From Jimgerdemannia flammicorona (Eukaryota; Mucoromycota; Endogonomycetes; Endogonales; Endogonaceae), in assembly GCA_003990745.1 (NCBI GenBank), contig RBNI01006328.1, positions 1-11,459 on the forward strand: a stretch of 11,459 nucleotides of DNA. Reading direction: 5' to 3'. This document shows positions 11,342 through 11,459 of this stretch, piece by piece (positions within the stretch are counted from its first letter, which is position 1; each line of letters starts with the position of its first letter). Under the pieces are notes generated by a model, which did no database searches, was not told where the DNA came from, and was given only the letters and a program-made list of their open reading frames with translations. Made by a program: the position numbers and the translations under genes.

Positions 11342-11459
11342 AAATGACAATGCATCCATCAACCTCTCCATGCAGTGGGTGTCAGTGCGATAGCGGTTTC
11401 GACGCTTATCCTCCAGGCACCCAATGCATTCCGTCCACCACAAATTATATTATTACACA

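Overview
The window looks like nuclear DNA of a filamentous fungus, most likely a basidiomycete of the mushroom-forming type. The reasons are genes split by many short introns (55-181 bp), compact spacing, tight divergent gene pairs, an F-box/LRR protein and a Cds1/Rad53-type checkpoint kinase. The lineage is inferred from gene structure; no marker gene here fixes it. All exon coordinates come from reading splice sites and codon phase by eye, without transcripts or alignments.

Layout, left to right: (1) 1-559: an A22 run, a possible last exon of a plus-strand gene cut by the window edge (stop at 193, tandem AATAAA at 256-267), then AT-rich sequence with an ATT microsatellite. (2) 580-963, minus: a small unrecognised ORF with AATAAA just after its stop, divergent from (3) 1122-1661, plus: a small Ser/Pro/Thr-rich protein in two exons. 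(4) 1662-2380: convergent non-coding spacer with a 14-bp GC palindrome. (5) 2381-4480, minus: a seven-exon gene for an unrecognised, probably nuclear protein of about 479 aa, with a basic motif near the N-terminus and a very acidic C-terminal tail. (6) 4605-8218, plus: the clearest gene, a 17-exon, 598-aa DNA-damage/replication checkpoint kinase of the CHK2/Cds1/Rad53 family with an N-terminal SQ cluster, one FHA domain, a complete kinase domain and a disordered tail. (7) 8219-8727: convergent spacer. (8) 8728-9856, minus: a two-exon, 315-aa uncharacterised multi-pass membrane protein. (9) 10025-11341, plus: an intronless 438-aa F-box/leucine-rich-repeat protein.

How the genes relate: three divergent pairs share short intergenic promoters (964-1121, 4481-4604, 9857-10024). 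The kinase and the unknown nuclear protein start only 124 bp apart, so shared transcription is plausible and the unknown protein could work in the same pathway; that is inference. The F-box protein would be a substrate adaptor of an SCF ubiquitin ligase. There is no sign of a mobile element, CRISPR array, tRNA or rRNA.

The most notable signal is in the kinase gene. The codons for the catalytic HRDLKPEN loop lie on three exons, and the middle one is only 8 nt long. Skipping it would create an immediate stop codon inside the catalytic loop.
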